Part shown: piece after piece, positions 41,875 to 50,879 of the stretch
Position numbering within the stretch: position 1 is the first letter of the stretch
How the letters are laid out: every line of letters begins with the position of its first letter
Assembly (NCBI RefSeq): GCF_900167475.1
Contig: NZ_LT796768.1
Coordinates: 2,852,001-2,916,000, forward strand
Source of the DNA: Aeromicrobium choanae
Lineage (GTDB): Bacteria; Actinomycetota; Actinomycetes; Propionibacteriales; Nocardioidaceae
Direction of reading: 5' to 3'
DNA length: 64,000 nucleotides
Position numbers and translations under genes: made by a program
The notes under the pieces: model-generated
Told to the model about the DNA's origin: nothing
Seen by the model: only the letters and a program-made list of their open reading frames with translations
Database searches by the model: none

Positions 41875-43616
41875 TGCCGCTCGCCATCACCCGCAGCCGC
41901 CTGCGCGTCCTGGTCATCTGCGTTCTGGCCCTGTTCGTCATCTTCGGCGCCCGGCTCTTCCAGATCCAGGCCGTCGACACGAAGGCTTATGCCGCGATGG
42001 CGATCGAGGCCGGCACCCGCAAGGCCGTGATCCCGGCGCCGCGCGGGGACATCGTCGACCGCAACGGCGAGGAGCTGGTGACCAGCACCGACGGCCTGAC
42101 CATCACGGCCGACCCGTCGATGACCGCGGAGAATGCCCCGGAGATCGCGCGCATCCTGCACGAGAAGCTGGGCGACGAGATCGACTACTTCGACACGATC
42201 CAGAAGCTCCGCACCCCTGACTCGAAGTTCGTCTACCTGGTCAAGGACCTGCCGGCCTACGAGGCTCGCAAGGCCGTGAAGGCGGTGGCCGAGGCCAACT
42301 ACACCGGCGTCTTCACCGAGACCGAGAGCCTGCGCAGCTACCCGGGCGGCTCGCTGGCGGCGAACGTGCTGGGCATCACCGAGGAGAACGGCAAGGGCAT
42401 CGCCGGCCTCGAGATGCAGTACGACGCCGGGCTGACCGGCACGGACGGCTCGTCCACCTACGAGGTCTCCTCGACCGGCCAGCGCATCCCGATGGCTGAC
42501 TCCACGGTCAAGGAGATGGTGCCGGGCGCGAACGTCAACACCACGATCGACCGCGACCTGCAGTGGTACTCCGACCAGCGGCTGCGCGACGTCGTCAGCT
42601 CGGCCGGCGCCGACTACGGCCTGGCCGTCACGATGGACGTCCGCACGTGCCAGATCGTGCAGCTCTCGCAGGCGCCCACCTTCAACCCGGACAGCCGCGA
42701 CGGCGTCAGCGACGACACGCTCGTCAACCGTGCGGTCTCCAACGTCTTCGAGCCCGGCTCGGTCATGAAGACGATCACCATGGCGGCCCTGGCCGACCAG
42801 GGCAAGGTCACGGCCGACACGAAGATCAAGGTGCCCTCGGGCATGGTCATCGACGGCTTCCCGATCGGTGACTACTGGCAGCACGGCGCCCTGAAGCTCA
42901 CGGCCGCCGGCGTCATCGCCAAGTCCTCCAACCTGGGCACGATCGTCGCGGCCGAGCAGATGTCGGACTCGACCTTCTACTCCTACCTGCGCAAGTTCGG
43001 CTTCGGCGCGCGCAGCGGCATCGACCTGCCGGAGGAGTCGGTGGGCATCGTCTCCCCGGTGCGCGACTGGACCAAGGCCAAGCACGCGACGACCTCGTTC
43101 GGCCAAGGTGTGTCGGTCAACGCGATCCAGATGGTCCGCGCGGTCGGCGCGATCGCCAACGGCGGCGTGATGTGCACGCCGCGGGTCGTCGACTCGCTGA
43201 CGAAGGCCGACGGCTCGGTGGAGAAGACCCCGGCGGGCGAGTCCCGGCGGGTCGTCTCCCGCGAGGCCGCCGCCGAGGTCACCCGGATGATGGAGGCCGT
43301 CACGGCCGACGACGGCACCGCGCCGGCCGCCCAGATCGAGGGCTACCGCGTGGCCGGCAAGACGGGCACCGCCTGGCGGGTCAACCCGAACACGGGGCGC
43401 TACGTCCGCGGCCAGAACACGATCTCCTTCATGGGCTTCGCGCCGGCCGACAACCCGCGCTTCATCACGTACGTCGTGATCGACAAGCCGCCGCGCAACG
43501 CCGGTGGCGGCTCGATGGCCGGCCCGGTCTTCCACGACATCATGTCGATGGCGCTGGAGCGGTTCGGCGTGACGCCCACGGGCGCCAAGCCGCCGAAGAT
43601 CAAGCAGGACTGGTAG
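41874..43616 (+). CDS. ftsI: Peptidoglycan transpeptidase FtsI (PBP3, PbpB)
   Basis: 580 residues, class B penicillin-binding protein. An N-terminal membrane helix is followed by a pedestal domain beginning around APRGDIVDRNG. The transpeptidase has the SxxK motif GSVMK (Ser296), SxN in KSSNLG and KTG in VAGKTGTAW. It cross-links septal peptidoglycan together with FtsW. The ATG overlaps the ftsL stop (TGATG). No C-terminal PASTA repeats are present. Confidence 0.96.
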   Translation: MPLAITRSRLRVLVICVLALFVIFGARLFQIQAVDTKAYAAMAIEAGTRKAVIPAPRGDIVDRNGEELVTSTDGLTITADPSMTAENAPEIARILHEKLGDEIDYFDTIQKLRTPDSKFVYLVKDLPAYEARKAVKAVAEANYTGVFTETESLRSYPGGSLAANVLGITEENGKGIAGLEMQYDAGLTGTDGSSTYEVSSTGQRIPMADSTVKEMVPGANVNTTIDRDLQWYSDQRLRDVVSSAGADYGLAVTMDVRTCQIVQLSQAPTFNPDSRDGVSDDTLVNRAVSNVFEPGSVMKTITMAALADQGKVTADTKIKVPSGMVIDGFPIGDYWQHGALKLTAAGVIAKSSNLGTIVAAEQMSDSTFYSYLRKFGFGARSGIDLPEESVGIVSPVRDWTKAKHATTSFGQGVSVNAIQMVRAVGAIANGGVMCTPRVVDSLTKADGSVEKTPAGESRRVVSREAAAEVTRMMEAVTADDGTAPAAQIEGYRVAGKTGTAWRVNPNTGRYVRGQNTISFMGFAPADNPRFITYVVIDKPPRNAGGGSMAGPVFHDIMSMALERFGVTPTGAKPPKIKQDW

Positions 43617-43632
43617 CCGTCGTGCCGCCCGG

Positions 43633-43638
43633 TAAGTT
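43633..43638 (+). promoter_or_regulatory. Candidate internal leaderless promoter of murE
   Basis: TAAGTT is separated by 7 bases from GTG 43646, within the 29-base ftsI-murE gap. Confidence 0.45.
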
Positions 43639-43645
43639 GGGGCGG

Positions 43646-45139
43646 GTGGACGAGATGAGGGTCAGGCCGCACGACAGGCCCACGTGGCCCCTCTCGCGGG
43701 TGGCCGCCGAGCTGCCCGCGGCCACCGTGTCGGGCGAGGCGACCGTCACCGGCATCAGCCTCTCCACCCGTGACGTCGTGGCCGGAGACCTGTTCGCCGC
43801 GCTGCCCGGAGCGACCACGCACGGATCCCGCTTCGCGCCCCAGGCGCTCGAGGCCGGGGCCGTCGCGATCCTCACCGACGCCGAGGGCGCGGCGGCGCTG
43901 CCGGTGGGCGTCCCCACGGTCGTCGTGGAGCACCCGCGCTCGCACCTCGCCGAGTTCGCGGCCCGTTTCTACGACCGCCCCAGCACCCGCTTCACCACGG
44001 TCGGGGTCACCGGCACGCAGGGCAAGACCACCACCACCTACCTCGCCGAGGCCGCGCTGGGGGAGTCGCACTCGGCCGTCATCGGCACGATCGGCACGCG
44101 CATCGCCGGACGCCCGGCGGCCAGCAGCCTCACCACGCCGGAGGCGCCCGCGCTTCAGGCGCTCTTCGCGGTCATGGCCGAGGAGCAGGTGGCGGCGTGC
44201 GCGATGGAGGTGTCCAGCCATGCCATCGTCCAGGGACGCGTCGACGGATTCGTGCTGGACTCGGCCGTGTTCCTCAACCTGGGCCGCGACCACCTGGACT
44301 TCCACCACGACCTGGACTCCTACTTCGCCGCGAAGGCCGAGCTGTTCACGCCGGAGCACGCCCGGCGCGCCGTGATCAATCTCGACGACGCCCACGGTCG
44401 GCGGCTCACCGAGCTGACCTCGTTGCCCGTCACCACGTTCTCGACCGAGGGCGCGGCGGCCGACTGGCGCGCCGTCAACGTGCGGGCCCACCGGCTCGGC
44501 AGCGACGTCACGCTCATCGCGCCCGACGGCGCCGAGACCGAGCTGTCGGTCCCGCTGGCCGGCGCGTTCAACGTCTCCAACGCGGTCGCGGCGATCGTCG
44601 CGCTCGCGGGGGAGGGCCACGACCTCGACGACCTCGTCCGGGGTGTCGCCGCCGCTCGTGGCGTCCCCGGCCGCATGGAGCGGGTCGAAGCCGGCCAGCC
44701 CTTCACCGCGGTCGTCGACTACGCGCACAAGCCCGAGGCGGTCGAGGCGGTCCTCGGTGCGCTGAGGCCCGTCACGGCAGGACGGCTGATCGTCGTGATC
44801 GGCGCCGGCGGTGATCGCGACAAGGGCAAGCGGCCCCTCATGGGCGAGGTGGCCGCCCGGCTCGCCGACGTCGTCATCGTCACCGACGACAATCCCCGCA
44901 CCGAGGACCCGGCACGGATCCGCGCGGAGGTCCTGGCCGGCGCGGAGCGCGGGGCGGCGCAGGTGCTCGAGGTGGGCGACCGCCACGAGGCCATCGCCAC
45001 CGCCGTCGGGCAGGCCCGCACGGGTGACACCGTCGTGGTCGCGGGGAAGGGTCACGAGCGCGGCCAGCAGGTCGGCGACGTCGTCCACCCCTTCGACGAC
45101 CGCGAGGTGCTCGTCTCCCTGATCGGCGGCACGACGTGA
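43646..45139 (+). CDS. murE: UDP-MurNAc-L-Ala-D-Glu:diaminopimelate ligase MurE
   Basis: 497 residues. The ATP loop is VTGTQGKTTTTY, the central domain has MEVSSHAIVQGRVDG, and the C-terminal DDNPRTEDP contains the DNPR motif typical of enzymes that add diaminopimelate rather than lysine. It adds the third residue of the stem peptide in the cytoplasm. GTG 43646 is favoured by the TAAGTT element 7 bases upstream, and ATG 43655 is an alternative. Its end overlaps murF by 4 bases. Confidence 0.95.
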   Translation: MDEMRVRPHDRPTWPLSRVAAELPAATVSGEATVTGISLSTRDVVAGDLFAALPGATTHGSRFAPQALEAGAVAILTDAEGAAALPVGVPTVVVEHPRSHLAEFAARFYDRPSTRFTTVGVTGTQGKTTTTYLAEAALGESHSAVIGTIGTRIAGRPAASSLTTPEAPALQALFAVMAEEQVAACAMEVSSHAIVQGRVDGFVLDSAVFLNLGRDHLDFHHDLDSYFAAKAELFTPEHARRAVINLDDAHGRRLTELTSLPVTTFSTEGAAADWRAVNVRAHRLGSDVTLIAPDGAETELSVPLAGAFNVSNAVAAIVALAGEGHDLDDLVRGVAAARGVPGRMERVEAGQPFTAVVDYAHKPEAVEAVLGALRPVTAGRLIVVIGAGGDRDKGKRPLMGEVAARLADVVIVTDDNPRTEDPARIRAEVLAGAERGAAQVLEVGDRHEAIATAVGQARTGDTVVVAGKGHERGQQVGDVVHPFDDREVLVSLIGGTT

Positions 45140-46494
45140 TCCGCACGACCCTCGCCCAGGTGGCCGCCGCGACGCACGGGCGGGTGGAGGGCGACGACAC
45201 CCTCGCGGTCGAGGGCGCGGTCGTCATCGACTCGCGACGCGCCGCCCCGGGCTCGCTCTTCGTGGCGATCCCGGGCGAGCGGGTGGACGGGCACGACTTC
45301 GTGCAGACCGCCCTCGAGGCCGGTGCCGTGGCCACGATCGCCACGCGCCCCGTCGCGGGCCCTCACGTGATCGTCCAGGACCCCGTCACCGCGATGGGCC
45401 GCCTCGCGGCCGACCGGCTGGCGGCGCTCAGGGCGGACACCGATGTCGACGTCGTCGCCGTCACCGGCTCGCAGGGCAAGACCTCGGTCAAGGACCTGAT
45501 GGCCCACATCCTGGCCGCGCACGGTGCCACCGTGGCGCCGGAGGGCTCGTTCAACAACGAGCTCGGCGTGCCCCTGACCGTCCTGCGCGCCGACGCCGGA
45601 ACGCGTCACCTGGTGCTCGAGATGGGCGCGCGGGGGATCGGCCACATCGCCTCGCTGTGCGCGATCGCGCCACCCGACGTCGCCGTGGTCCTCAACGTCG
45701 GCACGGCGCACGCCGGCGAGTTCGGCGGACTCGAGCGCACCGCCCAGGCCAAGGGCGAGCTGGTCGAGGCGCTGGGACCCGACGGCACCGCCGTCCTCAA
45801 CGCCGACGACCCGCGGGTCGCGGCGATGGCCTCGCGCACGCAGGGCACGGTGCTGACCTTCGGCCGCGCCGGCCGCGTGCGGCTCGCGGGCGACGTCGTC
45901 CTCGATCCGTCGGGTCACCCGCACTTCCGGCTCGAGGTCGACGGCACGGTCCTCGACGCCACCGTCCCGCAGCTGGGTGAGCACCACGCGATCAACGCCG
46001 TCGCCGCGGTCGCGGCCACCTCCGCCCTGGGCGTCCCGCCCGCCGCCGCCGTGGAGGCGCTCGCCACCGCGCGGGCCACCTCGCCCATGCGCATGGAGCG
46101 CCACGAGACGCGCGGGGGAGTCGTCGTCGTGAACGACGCCTACAACGCCAATCCCGAGTCGATGGCCGCGGCGCTGCGGGCGCTGGCCGGGCTGGCCCCG
46201 GGCCGTGGCACCGCCGTCCTCGGTGAGATGCTGGAGCTGGGCGAGGAGTCGCCCGAGCAGCACCATCGGATCGGTCGCCTGGCCGCCGACCTGGGCATCG
46301 CCCGGGTCATCGCCGTGGGTGCCGGAGCCGCCGAGATCGCTCGGGGCGCTGGACCCGCCGGCGTGCTGGTGGACGATGTCGAGTCGGCAGTGGGTGAGCT
46401 CTCTGCGAGCCTGAACGCCGGTGACGTGGTGCTTGTGAAAGCATCGAGGGGGGCCCGTCTGGAGCGGGTCGTCGAAGCGCTGCTGCGCGACTGA
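45136..46494 (+). CDS. murF: UDP-MurNAc-tripeptide:D-Ala-D-Ala ligase MurF
   Basis: 452 residues. The N-terminal domain ends with SLFVAIPGERVDGHDF, the ATP loop is VTGSQGKTSVKD, then EMGARGIGHI and NDAYNANPESM. It attaches D-Ala-D-Ala to complete the muramyl pentapeptide. The GTG overlaps the murE stop by 4 bases, so translation is coupled. Confidence 0.95.
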   Translation: MIRTTLAQVAAATHGRVEGDDTLAVEGAVVIDSRRAAPGSLFVAIPGERVDGHDFVQTALEAGAVATIATRPVAGPHVIVQDPVTAMGRLAADRLAALRADTDVDVVAVTGSQGKTSVKDLMAHILAAHGATVAPEGSFNNELGVPLTVLRADAGTRHLVLEMGARGIGHIASLCAIAPPDVAVVLNVGTAHAGEFGGLERTAQAKGELVEALGPDGTAVLNADDPRVAAMASRTQGTVLTFGRAGRVRLAGDVVLDPSGHPHFRLEVDGTVLDATVPQLGEHHAINAVAAVAATSALGVPPAAAVEALATARATSPMRMERHETRGGVVVVNDAYNANPESMAAALRALAGLAPGRGTAVLGEMLELGEESPEQHHRIGRLAADLGIARVIAVGAGAAEIARGAGPAGVLVDDVESAVGELSASLNAGDVVLVKASRGARLERVVEALLRD

Positions 46495-46521
46495 CACGCA
46501 CGGAAGGAAACAACGGAAGCG

Positions 46522-47589
46522 ATGCTGGCCGTATTGATCGCGGGAGTCGTGGGGCTCGTCGGCACACTCGTCGGCACCCGTTTCGCGATCGCCGTCCTCG
46601 TGAAGAAGGGCTACGGACAGCTCATCCGCGACGACGGTCCCACGTCGCACCACGTGAAGCGAGGGACGCCCACGATGGGCGGACTCGTCATCATCATCTC
46701 CACCGTGCTCGGCTACGCGATCGCGAAGCTCGTCACCGGCTACGAGCCCAGCGCCTCGGCCATCCTGCTGCTCTTCCTGTTCGTCGGGCTGGGCGTGATC
46801 GGCTTCCTCGACGACTGGATCAAGGTCGCCAAGCAGCGCAACCTGGGGCTGCGCAGCAAGGCCAAGATGATCGGCCAGATCCTGGTCGGCCTCGTCTTCG
46901 CCGTGCTCGCGATCGGCTGGGAGAACGACAACGGCCAGACCCCGATCACCCACGCGATCTCCTTCACCCGCGACCTGTCGTGGGAGCTGCCGACGGTCCT
47001 GCTGATCGTCTGGGTGCTGCTCATGATCGCGGGCGCCAGCAACGGCGTGAACCTCACCGACGGGCTCGACGGCCTCGCCACAGGCGCCGCCGTCATGGTG
47101 TTCGGCGCCTTCGTGCTGATCAACGTGTGGCAGTCGAACCAGAGCTGCTTCCTGCTCGACCCCGGTCCCAAGTGCTACGAGGTGCGCGACCCCCTCGACC
47201 TCGCGGTGGTCGCCTCCGCGGTCACCGGCGCGTGCTTCGGCTTCCTGTGGTGGAACGCCTCGCCCGCCAAGATCTTCATGGGCGACACCGGCTCGCTGTC
47301 GCTCGGCGGCCTGATGGCCGGCTTCGCGCTCATGACCCGCACCGAGCTGCTGCTCATCGTGCTCGGCGGACTGTTCGTCATCATCACCTTCTCGGTGATC
47401 CTGCAGGTGGGGTACTTCAAGATCAGCGGCGGCAAGCGGATCTTCCGGATGGCCCCGCTGCAGCACCACTTCGAGCTGAAGGGCTGGGCCGAGATCACGA
47501 TCGTGGTCCGGTTCTGGATCATCAGCGGCATCTGCGTGATCTCGGGCATCGGCCTCTTCTACTGGGAGTGGGTCGTCGGTGCCTTCTGA
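46522..47589 (+). CDS. mraY: Phospho-MurNAc-pentapeptide transferase MraY
   Basis: 355 residues with ten membrane helices. The family motifs GTPTMGG, FLDDWIKV, NLTDGLDGLA and FMGDTGSLSLGG supply the catalytic aspartates, and LQHHFELKGW is near the end. It transfers phospho-MurNAc-pentapeptide to undecaprenyl phosphate, giving lipid I. ATG 46522 follows GGAAGGAAAC. Confidence 0.96.
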   Translation: MLAVLIAGVVGLVGTLVGTRFAIAVLVKKGYGQLIRDDGPTSHHVKRGTPTMGGLVIIISTVLGYAIAKLVTGYEPSASAILLLFLFVGLGVIGFLDDWIKVAKQRNLGLRSKAKMIGQILVGLVFAVLAIGWENDNGQTPITHAISFTRDLSWELPTVLLIVWVLLMIAGASNGVNLTDGLDGLATGAAVMVFGAFVLINVWQSNQSCFLLDPGPKCYEVRDPLDLAVVASAVTGACFGFLWWNASPAKIFMGDTGSLSLGGLMAGFALMTRTELLLIVLGGLFVIITFSVILQVGYFKISGGKRIFRMAPLQHHFELKGWAEITIVVRFWIISGICVISGIGLFYWEWVVGAF

Positions 47590-49033
47590 GCGTGACGTCA
47601 CGTCGCTGCACCGCGACTCCTCGTGGGAGGGCGTCCGCGCGGTCGTCGCGGGCTTCGGCGTCAGTGGATTCGCCGCCGCCGACACCCTGAACCACCTCGG
47701 CGCCAGCGTCGTCGTGCTCGACGAGTCCGAGGGCGATGACCAGCGTCGCGAGCAGGCCCACCTGCTGGAGGTCCTCGGCGCCGACGTGCGCCTCGGCACC
47801 GGCACCACGGCCGCGCTTCCGGGCGACGTCGACCTCGTGGTCACCTCGCCGGGCTGGCGCCCGAGTGCACCCCTGCTGACCGCGGCCGCTGGACGCGGCA
47901 TCCCGGTGTGGGGCGAGGTCGAGCTGGCCTGGCGCCTGCGCGGCAGCGACCCGGCGCCGTGGCTGGCCGTCACGGGAACGAACGGCAAGACCACCACCGT
48001 CCAGATGCTCGAGGCGATCCTGCAGGCGGGCGGCCTGCGCGCCCAGGCCGTCGGCAACGTCGGCACGCCGATCCTCGAGGCCGTCATGGATCCGGAGGGC
48101 CGCGACGTGCTCGCGGTCGAGCTCTCCAGCTTCCAGCTGCACTGGACGCAGTCGATGTCGGCCGAGGCGGCCGCCGTGCTGAACCTGGCCCCCGACCACT
48201 ACGACTGGCACGGCGGGGCGCAGGCCTACGCCGCCGCGAAGGGCAAGGTCTACGAGCAGGTCCAGCGCGCGTGCGTCTACAACGTCGCCGACGAGGCGAC
48301 GATGCACCTGGTGGAGGAGGCCGACGTCGTCGAGGGCGCCCGCGCCATCGGCTTCACCCTCGGCATCCCCGACCGCGGCATGGTGGGCATCGTCGACGAC
48401 CTGCTGGTCGACCGTGCGTTCGTGGAGGAGCGCGCCACCAGCGCCGCCGAGCTGGCGGCGCTCTCCGACCTGGACGACGCCTCGCCGCACAACGTGCAGA
48501 ACGCCCTGGCGGCCGCGGCGCTGGCGCGGGCTCATGGGGTCCCCGCCGTCGCGGTCCGTGACGGTCTGCGCGCCTTCCGGCTGGGCCCCCACCGCATCAG
48601 CACCGTGGCCGAGGCCGACGGGGTGCGCTGGGTCGACGACTCCAAGGCCACCAACCCGCACGCGGCGCGCGCCTCCCTGCAGGCGTTCGACCAGGTCGTG
48701 TGGGTCGCCGGTGGACTGGCGAAGGGCGCGTCCTACGGCGACCTCGTCCGCGACGCTCGCGATCGCATCCGTGGCGCGATCCTGATCGGCGCCGACCGCG
48801 AGCTGATCGCGGCCGCGCTGGCCGAGCACGCGCCCGACGTCCCGGTGGAGCTGGCCGACGGGGCCGACGCCGACTCCCTCATGGACTCGGTCGTCGCCGC
48901 GTCTCGCCGGCTCGCGCGCCCAGGCGACACCGTCCTGCTCGCGCCGGCCGCCGCCTCGATGGACCAGTTCCGCGACTACGCCCACCGCGGCGATGCGTTC
49001 GCGGAGGCCGTGCGCCGGCTCGGCCGCGACTGA
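47579..49033 (+). CDS. murD: UDP-MurNAc-L-alanine:D-glutamate ligase MurD
   Basis: 484 residues. The N-terminal fold has VVAGFGVSGFAAADTL, the ATP loop is VTGTNGKTTTVQ, and ELSSFQLHWTQ and VDDSKATNPHA mark the central and C-terminal domains. It adds D-Glu to UDP-MurNAc-L-Ala. GTG 47579 overlaps mraY by 11 bases. In this cluster an oppositely oriented gene follows instead of ftsW directly. Confidence 0.95.
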   Translation: MPSERDVTSLHRDSSWEGVRAVVAGFGVSGFAAADTLNHLGASVVVLDESEGDDQRREQAHLLEVLGADVRLGTGTTAALPGDVDLVVTSPGWRPSAPLLTAAAGRGIPVWGEVELAWRLRGSDPAPWLAVTGTNGKTTTVQMLEAILQAGGLRAQAVGNVGTPILEAVMDPEGRDVLAVELSSFQLHWTQSMSAEAAAVLNLAPDHYDWHGGAQAYAAAKGKVYEQVQRACVYNVADEATMHLVEEADVVEGARAIGFTLGIPDRGMVGIVDDLLVDRAFVEERATSAAELAALSDLDDASPHNVQNALAAAALARAHGVPAVAVRDGLRAFRLGPHRISTVAEADGVRWVDDSKATNPHAARASLQAFDQVVWVAGGLAKGASYGDLVRDARDRIRGAILIGADRELIAAALAEHAPDVPVELADGADADSLMDSVVAASRRLARPGDTVLLAPAAASMDQFRDYAHRGDAFAEAVRRLGRD

Positions 49034-49046
49034 CCCCACCGCACGC

Positions 49047-49490
49047 TCACGGTCCCGCTCCGGGCCTCTCGACGGGCGGCGGGATCGGGGGACGCGGGAG
49101 CCGCTCGCGCAGGAACCGTCGTGCCGCGATCGCCGCGAGGACGCTGCCCGCGATCGTGGTGGCGACGACGACATCGCGCCACCATGGCGGCCCGGGGGAG
49201 TCGGTGTTGCCCACGCAGTCGTGCATCGGGTTCGGGGCGTCCACGTTCTGCAGGAAGGTGCGTGCGGTCGAGACGTAGGCCGACGTCGCGGTCGGGTCCC
49301 ACCCGCCGGGGTTCCAGAGCCTGTACCAAGCGCCGTTGCGGCGACTGATGCGGCACGTGACGTTGGTCGCCGACGAGTGGAAGGCGTCGGCGGGTCCCAG
49401 GTGCCCGATGACCCGCCGCCCGAAGTAGATCGGCACGCGATCGTCCGGGTCCGTGATGCGTGCGACCGGGAAGTCCGAGTCGAGCCCCAT
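49047..49490 (-). CDS. Orphan membrane protein antisense within the dcw cluster
   Basis: 147 residues, family not recognised. The N-terminal two-thirds is hydrophilic and contains RVPIYFGRRVIGHLGPADAF, two cysteines (TCRIS and HDCVG) and several Trp residues (AWYRLWNPGGW). One membrane helix (about 111-130) is followed by a Pro/Arg-rich tail. ATG 49490 lies 6 bases after TACGGT on the minus strand, giving an independent promoter. It is transcribed against the surrounding cluster between murD and ftsW. Coding bias looks genuine in this frame, but conservation cannot be tested here. Confidence 0.65.
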   Translation of the reverse strand: MGLDSDFPVARITDPDDRVPIYFGRRVIGHLGPADAFHSSATNVTCRISRRNGAWYRLWNPGGWDPTATSAYVSTARTFLQNVDAPNPMHDCVGNTDSPGPPWWRDVVVATTIAGSVLAAIAARRFLRERLPRPPIPPPVERPGAGP

Positions 49491-49496
49491 CGATCC

Positions 49497-49502
49497 ACCG
49501 TA
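49497..49502 (-). promoter_or_regulatory. Candidate leaderless promoter of the antisense orphan
   Basis: The minus strand TACGGT is separated by 6 bases (GGATCG) from ATG 49490. Confidence 0.5.
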
Positions 49503-49656
49503 CGCCCGGCACCGGTCACCGACCAGCCCCGCGCGCGCGCCCGTCGGCGGGGCCTGACCGGGTCCTCGGGCGACACGCGCCCGCAGGTCCCCGAGGCACG
49601 CCGTCCCACGGGCCACACTGGTGAGCAGTTTCTCTTCTCTTCCCCGAAGGAACGCC

Positions 49657-50877
49657 ATGAGTACCACCGCATCTCGGCGGTCGTCGAGCACCCTCGACAC
49701 CGTGCGGACCCTGCTCGAGCGTCCGCTCGCCTCCTACCAGCTCGTGCTGGGCACCACCGGCCTGCTGCTCGGACTCGGCCTGATCATGGTGCTGAGCGCG
49801 AGCTCGGTGTTCGCCCTGCGGGTGTACGGCAACTCCTTCGAGATCTTCGGCCGCCAGGCGATCTTCGCCGTGGTCGGCCTGGTCGCCATGGTCATCGCGA
49901 TGCGCATCCCCCTGGCGCGGGTGCGGCAGCTGGCGCGACCGGCGCTCCTCGTCGTCGTGCTCCTCATCGGCCTGACCTTCACGCCCCTGGGCATGGACAT
50001 CAACGGCAACCGGAACTGGATCCCGCTGTTCGCCGGCTTCAACCTGCAGCCGTCGGAGTTCGCAAAGCTCGCGATCGTGCTGTGGATCGCCGACCTCTAC
50101 ACGCGACGGCACCGTCACCTCGGCACGCCGCGCTACGTCATCACGCCGGTCGTCCCGATCGCCGGCGCCGTGTCGGGCCTGGTCGTGTTCCAGAAGGACC
50201 TCGGCACCGCCGTGATCCTGTTCGCGATCATCGCGGGCATGCTCTGGGTGGCCGGGCTGCCGCTGAAGCCGATGCTCGGCTTCGGCGCCGGACTCGTCGT
50301 CCTGCTGCTGTTCTTCGTCGCCACGGCCCAGCACCGCGTCGACCGGTTCATGTCGTTCCTCAACCCGATGGCCGATCCCGAGCAGTCGGGCTACCAGGCG
50401 ATCAAGGCGATGATGGGCTTCGCCCGCGGCGGCTTCTGGGGCCTCGGCCTGGGCAGCAGCCGCCAGAAGTGGGGTGCCCTGCCCGAGGCGCACACCGACT
50501 TCATCCTCGCCGTGATCGGCGAGGAGCTCGGCCTCGCCGGCAGCCTCGTGATCCTCGTGCTGTTCTGCCTGCTGGCGTACACGGGCTTTCGCATCGCGCA
50601 CCGCAGCCGCGACCGCTTCGCGCGCTACTTGGCCGCCGGCATCACCATCTGGCTCACGACCCAGGCCGTCATCAACATCGGCATGGTGCTGGGCATGCTG
50701 CCGGTCATCGGCGTCCCGCTCCCACTCATCTCGTACGGTGGGTCCAGCATGATCGCCACACTCGCCGCGCTGGGCCTCCTGGCCAACTGCGCCACCACCG
50801 AACCGGGCGCCGCACGGGCGCTGTCCACCTCGCGTCGCGCGAAGGCGCGCAAGAAGCAGCGCACGGTGGGTCGCTGA
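49657..50877 (+). CDS. ftsW: Septal peptidoglycan glycosyltransferase FtsW
   Basis: 406 residues, SEDS family with ten membrane helices. GNRNWIPLFAGFNLQPSEFAK contains the conserved active region, followed by QKDLGTA, EAHTDFILAVIGEELG and PLPLISYGGSSM. It polymerises lipid II glycan strands at the septum with FtsI. ATG 49657 follows GAAGGAA (49646-49652), and an in-frame GTG lies at 49621. Its promoter must lie in the 49.5-49.65 kb interval or upstream through murD. Confidence 0.95.
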   Translation: MSTTASRRSSSTLDTVRTLLERPLASYQLVLGTTGLLLGLGLIMVLSASSVFALRVYGNSFEIFGRQAIFAVVGLVAMVIAMRIPLARVRQLARPALLVVVLLIGLTFTPLGMDINGNRNWIPLFAGFNLQPSEFAKLAIVLWIADLYTRRHRHLGTPRYVITPVVPIAGAVSGLVVFQKDLGTAVILFAIIAGMLWVAGLPLKPMLGFGAGLVVLLLFFVATAQHRVDRFMSFLNPMADPEQSGYQAIKAMMGFARGGFWGLGLGSSRQKWGALPEAHTDFILAVIGEELGLAGSLVILVLFCLLAYTGFRIAHRSRDRFARYLAAGITIWLTTQAVINIGMVLGMLPVIGVPLPLISYGGSSMIATLAALGLLANCATTEPGAARALSTSRRAKARKKQRTVGR

Positions 50878-50879
50878 CC

